Source: AA29 sp041481445 (lineage in GTDB: Bacteria; Acidobacteriota; Vicinamibacteria; Fen-336). From it: a stretch of DNA of 64,000 nt. Within the stretch, counting starts at the first letter, position 1. The number at the start of each line of letters is the position of its first letter. Under the pieces are notes generated by a model. It did not search any database, was not told the DNA's origin, and worked only from the letters and a program-made list of their open reading frames with translations. The stretch is taken from NCBI GenBank assembly GCA_041481445.1, contig JBGPBV010000019.1, positions 7,770 to 71,769 on the forward strand, read 5' to 3'. Below, piece by piece: positions 60,567 through 64,000 of this stretch. Both the position numbers and the translations under genes were made by a program.

Positions 60567-63500
60567 TCAGGCCAGTCCGCGGCCCTCCTCGAACGTCACC
60601 GTGCGATAGCCGTCGAGCTCGACGAAGACCTCGCCCGCGTCGTCGACGACCTGGGCCGTGAAGGCGCCGTCGGGCCCGTGCTGCACCTGCGCCCACAGGC
60701 GCTGACCGTCGGGGAGGTGCCGCCGCACCCGCAGCGCTCCCAGCGAGCTCGGCAGGCCCAGCCGCTTCTCGTTGACGAGCTCCCACAGGCCCGCGGTCTG
60801 GAAGCACAGCTCGACGAGGCGTGGCTCGACCAGGGTCGCCGCCTCCGGCGGCGAGGAGGCGGGCGGGAGGCCGCCGGCCATGAGGCCGACGGCGGTATCG
60901 CCCTCCACCCTCGCCCTCTCCAGCACCTGGTAGGACGGCCCGTGGAAGTAGGTGCGATAGATGCGCTCGTGGTCGATGTCGAGCTTCTCCGGCGCGGGCG
61001 GGGAGAACCCCAGCGCCGCCGGCGGCGGGACCTCCGCCCCCATCCGCACGCGCGCGCGGAAGTGCTCCTTCTCCACCGGCGGCAGGTCGGCGCGGGGTTG
61101 CACCCGCGAGGTCACGCGGCCGTTCACCACCAGGCCACCGTTGCCGTCGGACGTCGCCTCCACCGAGAGGTGCAGCGTGGCCGGCTCGCCGCGGTAGAAC
61201 TTGAACGGCTTCTCGAAGCGCTCGTCCTCCACGGCGAGGACGGCGAGGTCGGGGGCGAGGAGGCTGGCCGCTTCCGCGAAGGCCTCGGTGGCCATGACTC
61301 CCGGCAGCAGGGGCGTGCCCTCCAGGGCGTGGTCGAAGAGGAACGGCTGCACCCTGGGATCGAGCGTGGTCTCGATCTCGAGCCCGCCCTGGAGGCGGAC
61401 CGCGCGCACGTGCCCGAGCATGACGAAGGGATGGCGGCGGGCGGCCAGGGCGGCGTCCGCGCGCTCGAGGTCGAGACCGCCGGCCGCGTCCCATTCCTCG
61501 CCGAGGATGCCCAGCCGGCCCGCCACCACGACTTCGCCGGAGCCGGAGGCGATCTCGCGGCGGACGGTCGCGATCCCGACCTCGGGGGCGAGCGTCTCGA
61601 TGCCGGCCGCCTCCATGACCTTGGGGATCGAGCCGCGCGTGGCCATCCCGATGCCGCCCCAGGCCGACCAGTCGATGGCGATCGTGCGCACGTCCGGGCG
61701 CAGGAGGCGGAGGTGGCTGGCCGTCGCCGCCAGCATGGCGTTCGCGGCCGAGTAGTCGGTCTGGCCGGCGTTGCCGAAGCGCCCGGCCACGGAGCCGAAC
61801 ACGACCAGGGCGGCGATGGGCAGGCCGCGGGTGGCCGCGAGCAGGTTGAACAGCCCGTCCACCTTCACGTCGAAGACGCGGTCGAACTCCGGCCGCTCCT
61901 TGGCCGCGAGGTCGCGGCTCGTCTCGATCCCGGCCGCGTGCAGGAGGACGTCGATGCGCCCGTGCCGCGCCCGCACTTCCCCGAGAACGGCGGAGACGGC
62001 GGCGCCGTCGAGAAGGTCCAGCGCGCGGTAGGTGGCACGGCCGCCGGCGGCCTCCACCGCGTCCACGGCTCGGCGCGCCGCCTGCTGGCGCTCGACCTCG
62101 AAGAGCGCGCGCTCGATCTGCGGGGGCAGCGGCTTCTCGCCGCGGGCACGCGCCTCCTCGATGAGGGTCGCCTTCAGGACCTCGCGGCCCTCGCCCAGCC
62201 GCGCCACGTGGGCATCGTCCGGGGTCGGGAGGGGGGCGAGGTCCAGCAGGTAGAACGTGCCGTGGCTGGCCGCGGCCAGGTCCTGCACGATCGCGCTGGT
62301 GATCCCGCCCGCCGCGCCCGAGACGACGAACACGGACTCGGGTCCGAGGGCCAGCCGCTCCAAAGGCGGCGCCGGCGACTCGGCCAGGGTCACGGTGAAG
62401 CGCCGGCCGTCCCGGTAGCCGACCTCGACCACGCCCGGGTCGGCGAGGGCCTCCGCGATCAGGGCGTCCGCGATCTCCTCCGGCGCCGCTTCGGGCGCGA
62501 AGTCCACGACCTTGGCCAGGGCGAGCGGCCGCTCGCGCCGGTAGGCCTTGGTGAAGCCGGCGACCCCGCCGCCGATCGCGCTGGCCGCGGGCTCCGGGCC
62601 GGCGCCGAGCAGGCCGCCCATCCGCGTCGCGGAGAGGAGGAACGTGCCGGGGGCGGCCACCTGGTCGTAGAGGGCACGCATCGTCTCGTAGAGGTTCTTG
62701 ATGCGCGCGCCGGTGGCGGCGCGGAAGCCGGCCAGGTCGGTCGCATCGAGGGGCGGATCGGGGTCGAGGGCGGGCAGCCAGAACACGCCGTCGAAGGGAG
62801 CGGCCTGGCCGAGGATGCGCACGTGCTCGCCGGTGGCCGCTTCCGCGCTGAGCGCCACGACGTCCGCCCCTGCCTCCACGAGCCGGGCGCGAAGCGCCGC
62901 TCCCGCCGCCTCCGTCGGCCCCACCACCAGGACGTGTTTCCCGGCGAGAGCGACTCCGGTCGGCCGGCACAGCTCGAGGGGAGGGCGGAGCGAGGCGACG
63001 GCGACGCGGCGCGGCAGCCGGTCGGCGAGCGCCAGCGGCAGCGCCTCTGCGCGCGGGACGGCGGTCGCGGCAGTGGAGGCGCCGGGCGCGGCGGGTGAGG
63101 GACCAGCCTCGAGGTCCGGGCGGCGGTCGAGCACGAAGCGCACGACATGGCGCAGCGTCGGGAAGTCGCGGAGCTTGAGGTCCTGCTGCCGCGGGATGGC
63201 ATAGGCCTCGCGCACCGCCGCGAAGGTCTCCGCCTGCTTGACGGTGTCCACCCCCAGGTCGGCCTCGAGGTCGAGGTCCAGCTCGAGCATCTCCGGCGGA
63301 TAGCCGGTCTTGTCGGCCACGATCGCCATCACCTTGTGCGCGACGTCGTCGGGGGCGGCGGCGGCAACGGGCGCGGCGGCAACAGGCTCGGCGGCAACCG
63401 GCCCGGCGGCGGGCGCGGCGGCGGCCAGATCGGGCCGGTGCTGGCGCACGAAACCGACCACGTGGCGCAGGGTCGGGAAGTCGCGCAGCTTCAGGCTCTC

Positions 63501-64000
63501 CTGGCGCGGGATCGCGTAGGCCTCGCGCACCGCCGCGAACGTCTCCGCCTGCTTGACGGTGTCCACCCCCAGGTCGGCCTCGAGGTCGAGGTCCAGCTCG
63601 AGCATCTCCGGCGGGTAGCCGGTCTTCTCGGCCACGATGGCCAGGACCCTCTCCGCGACCTCGTCCGTCGGCGCGGCCGGCGCACGATCCGGCGGGGTGC
63701 GCGGCTCCACGGGAGCGGCGACCACGGGTTCCGGCTTCGAAGCCACCGGAGGGACGACGGGAGGCGCCGTGACGGGAGCCACGGCGATCTCCCTCACGGG
63801 CGCGGTGACGGCCAGGGGCGGGGCCGCTGGGACCTCCACCGGGAACGCCGACGCCGGTAGCGCTCCACCTTCCGGGGCCCGCCGGACGGGACCGAGCCCG
63901 AAGCGCCAGGTGGAGGCCACGGGGGCCCGCCCGGGCGCGCCCGACGAAGCCACGCGCAGGACGCGCCGCGCCACCTCGAGAACCGGCCGGTCCTGGCCGG
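60567..64000 (-). CDS. PUFA/polyketide-type synthase, C-terminal part: tandem ACP, ketoreductase, dehydratase (5' end outside window)
   Basis: The frame is open through the right edge, so about 1143 C-terminal residues are visible. Order: a linker rich in Pro/Ala/Val; two acyl carrier domains of about 80 residues at 105-residue spacing; a ketoreductase with structural half (ALAGKHVLVVGPTEAAGAAL) and catalytic half (VVSGAAGGITSAIV, Ser in FGSVAGRFGNAGQTDYSAAN with Tyr); and a double hot-dog dehydratase (LFDHALEGTPLLPGVMATEA, TYFHGPSYQVLERARVEGDT). This order (ACPn-KR-DH) matches PfaA-type PUFA synthases, whose KS and acyltransferase would be upstream. Both carrier domains read DLGVDTVKQAE with Thr where Ser is normally modified. 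It leads the operon with carboxylase and permease. Confidence 0.85.
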   Translation of the reverse strand, partial: GQDRPVLEVARRVLRVASSGAPGRAPVASTWRFGLGPVRRAPEGGALPASAFPVEVPAAPPLAVTAPVREIAVAPVTAPPVVPPVASKPEPVVAAPVEPRTPPDRAPAAPTDEVAERVLAIVAEKTGYPPEMLELDLDLEADLGVDTVKQAETFAAVREAYAIPRQESLKLRDFPTLRHVVGFVRQHRPDLAAAAPAAGPVAAEPVAAAPVAAAAPDDVAHKVMAIVADKTGYPPEMLELDLDLEADLGVDTVKQAETFAAVREAYAIPRQQDLKLRDFPTLRHVVRFVLDRRPDLEAGPSPAAPGASTAATAVPRAEALPLALADRLPRRVAVASLRPPLELCRPTGVALAGKHVLVVGPTEAAGAALRARLVEAGADVVALSAEAATGEHVRILGQAAPFDGVFWLPALDPDPPLDATDLAGFRAATGARIKNLYETMRALYDQVAAPGTFLLSATRMGGLLGAGPEPAASAIGGGVAGFTKAYRRERPLALAKVVDFAPEAAPEEIADALIAEALADPGVVEVGYRDGRRFTVTLAESPAPPLERLALGPESVFVVSGAAGGITSAIVQDLAAASHGTFYLLDLAPLPTPDDAHVARLGEGREVLKATLIEEARARGEKPLPPQIERALFEVERQQAARRAVDAVEAAGGRATYRALDLLDGAAVSAVLGEVRARHGRIDVLLHAAGIETSRDLAAKERPEFDRVFDVKVDGLFNLLAATRGLPIAALVVFGSVAGRFGNAGQTDYSAANAMLAATASHLRLLRPDVRTIAIDWSAWGGIGMATRGSIPKVMEAAGIETLAPEVGIATVRREIASGSGEVVVAGRLGILGEEWDAAGGLDLERADAALAARRHPFVMLGHVRAVRLQGGLEIETTLDPRVQPFLFDHALEGTPLLPGVMATEAFAEAASLLAPDLAVLAVEDERFEKPFKFYRGEPATLHLSVEATSDGNGGLVVNGRVTSRVQPRADLPPVEKEHFRARVRMGAEVPPPAALGFSPPAPEKLDIDHERIYRTYFHGPSYQVLERARVEGDTAVGLMAGGLPPASSPPEAATLVEPRLVELCFQTAGLWELVNEKRLGLPSSLGALRVRRHLPDGQRLWAQVQHGPDGAFTAQVVDDAGEVFVELDGYRTVTFEEGRGLA
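63131..63650 (-). repeat. tandem repeat encoding two near-identical ACP domains
   Basis: Two direct copies of about 205 bases (63131-63335 and 63446-63650) repeat at a 315-base period inside the synthase gene. They share a run of 74 identical bases (63226-63299 matching 63541-63614) covering the carrier-site region. The linker between them differs and is built of Ala/Pro/Val/Glu runs. The pattern suggests recent duplication or gene conversion of the carrier domain. Confidence 0.85.

Noticed and set aside
60553..62970. Upstream extension of the carboxylase frame to position 62970
   Set aside because: It overlaps the ketoreductase and dehydratase part of the synthase in another frame; the GTG at 60552 has a ribosome site and family-like N-terminus.

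Overview
This is a very GC-rich, gene-dense stretch of a bacterial chromosome: 47 protein genes, no gap above about 225 bases, no RNA genes, no insertion sequences, no CRISPR. Two genes run off the edges (a radical SAM protein on the left, a polyketide/PUFA-type synthase on the right). Many neighbouring genes share start and stop codons (ATGA, GTGA or TGATG overlaps). The gene set is that of an uncultivated-type Gram-negative with anaerobic or microaerobic capability: ferredoxin-dependent 2-oxoacid oxidoreductase, NfnAB-like flavoproteins, [NiFe]-hydrogenase maturation, hemerythrins, FeoAB, ResBC-type cytochrome c maturation, RND efflux. An orphan ADOP-type permease and the lipid synthase genes would fit Acidobacteriota or Myxococcota (Anaeromyxobacter-like), but taxonomy cannot be settled from this window.

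Layout. 1-1.1 kb: end of a radical SAM/SPASM protein and a convergent hemerythrin. 1.3-5.4 kb: resB-uspA-ccsA, a coupled cytochrome c maturation operon with a stress protein inside it. 5.4-12.3 kb: Cys-rich exported peptide, then a TolC/CusB/CusA-type heavy-metal efflux system and a small c-type cytochrome. 12.3-14.8 kb (minus): feoB-feoA, with FeoA carrying an extra zinc ribbon. 15-17.7 kb (minus): a dihydroorotate-dehydrogenase-like flavoprotein and a malic-enzyme paralogue that has lost malate-binding residues. 18-25.7 kb (plus, divergent from the last): a tightly coupled operon for 2-oxoacid:ferredoxin oxidoreductase (ferredoxin-alpha and beta-gamma fusions), a small Cys protein, NfnA/NfnB-like subunits, an alanine-dehydrogenase-family protein without the usual catalytic residues, and a CoA-transferase. 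26.2-30.6 kb: isocitrate/isopropylmalate-type dehydrogenase, isocitrate-lyase/PEP-mutase-family lyase, a two-subunit aconitase-type hydratase and a hemerythrin. 30.6-36.8 kb: glutamate dehydrogenase followed by two large proteins built on the ATP-binding domain of PEP synthase, the second with an N-terminal sensor-like region and a C-terminal nucleotidyltransferase. 36.8-38.6 kb (minus): metallophosphoesterase and branched-chain aminotransferase. 38.8-41 kb: canonical malic enzyme and a small unknown protein. 41-48.4 kb: hydrogenase maturation (protease, hypF, two hypC-like genes, hypD, hypE, hypA, hypB, NicO-like nickel transporter) with no structural hydrogenase gene in view. 48.6-52.5 kb: uspA, an unrecognised protein with primase-like motifs, a TIM-barrel protein and a 4'-phosphopantetheinyl transferase. 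52.5-64 kb (minus): a PUFA/polyketide-type synthase (tandem ACP-KR-DH), a single-chain eukaryote-like acetyl-CoA carboxylase, and an orphan duplicated permease.

How it fits together. The left half handles redox metals and electron-transfer proteins. The middle is amino-acid, 2-oxoacid and C4-C6 acid metabolism linked to ferredoxin and NAD(P)H pools. The right end looks like a special lipid pathway: the carboxylase would supply malonyl-CoA, the synthase would build the chain and the nearby phosphopantetheinyl transferase would activate its carrier domains. The least explained parts are the PEP-synthase-like pair after gdh, the primase-like gene, and the Thr-for-Ser change in both visible carrier domains.
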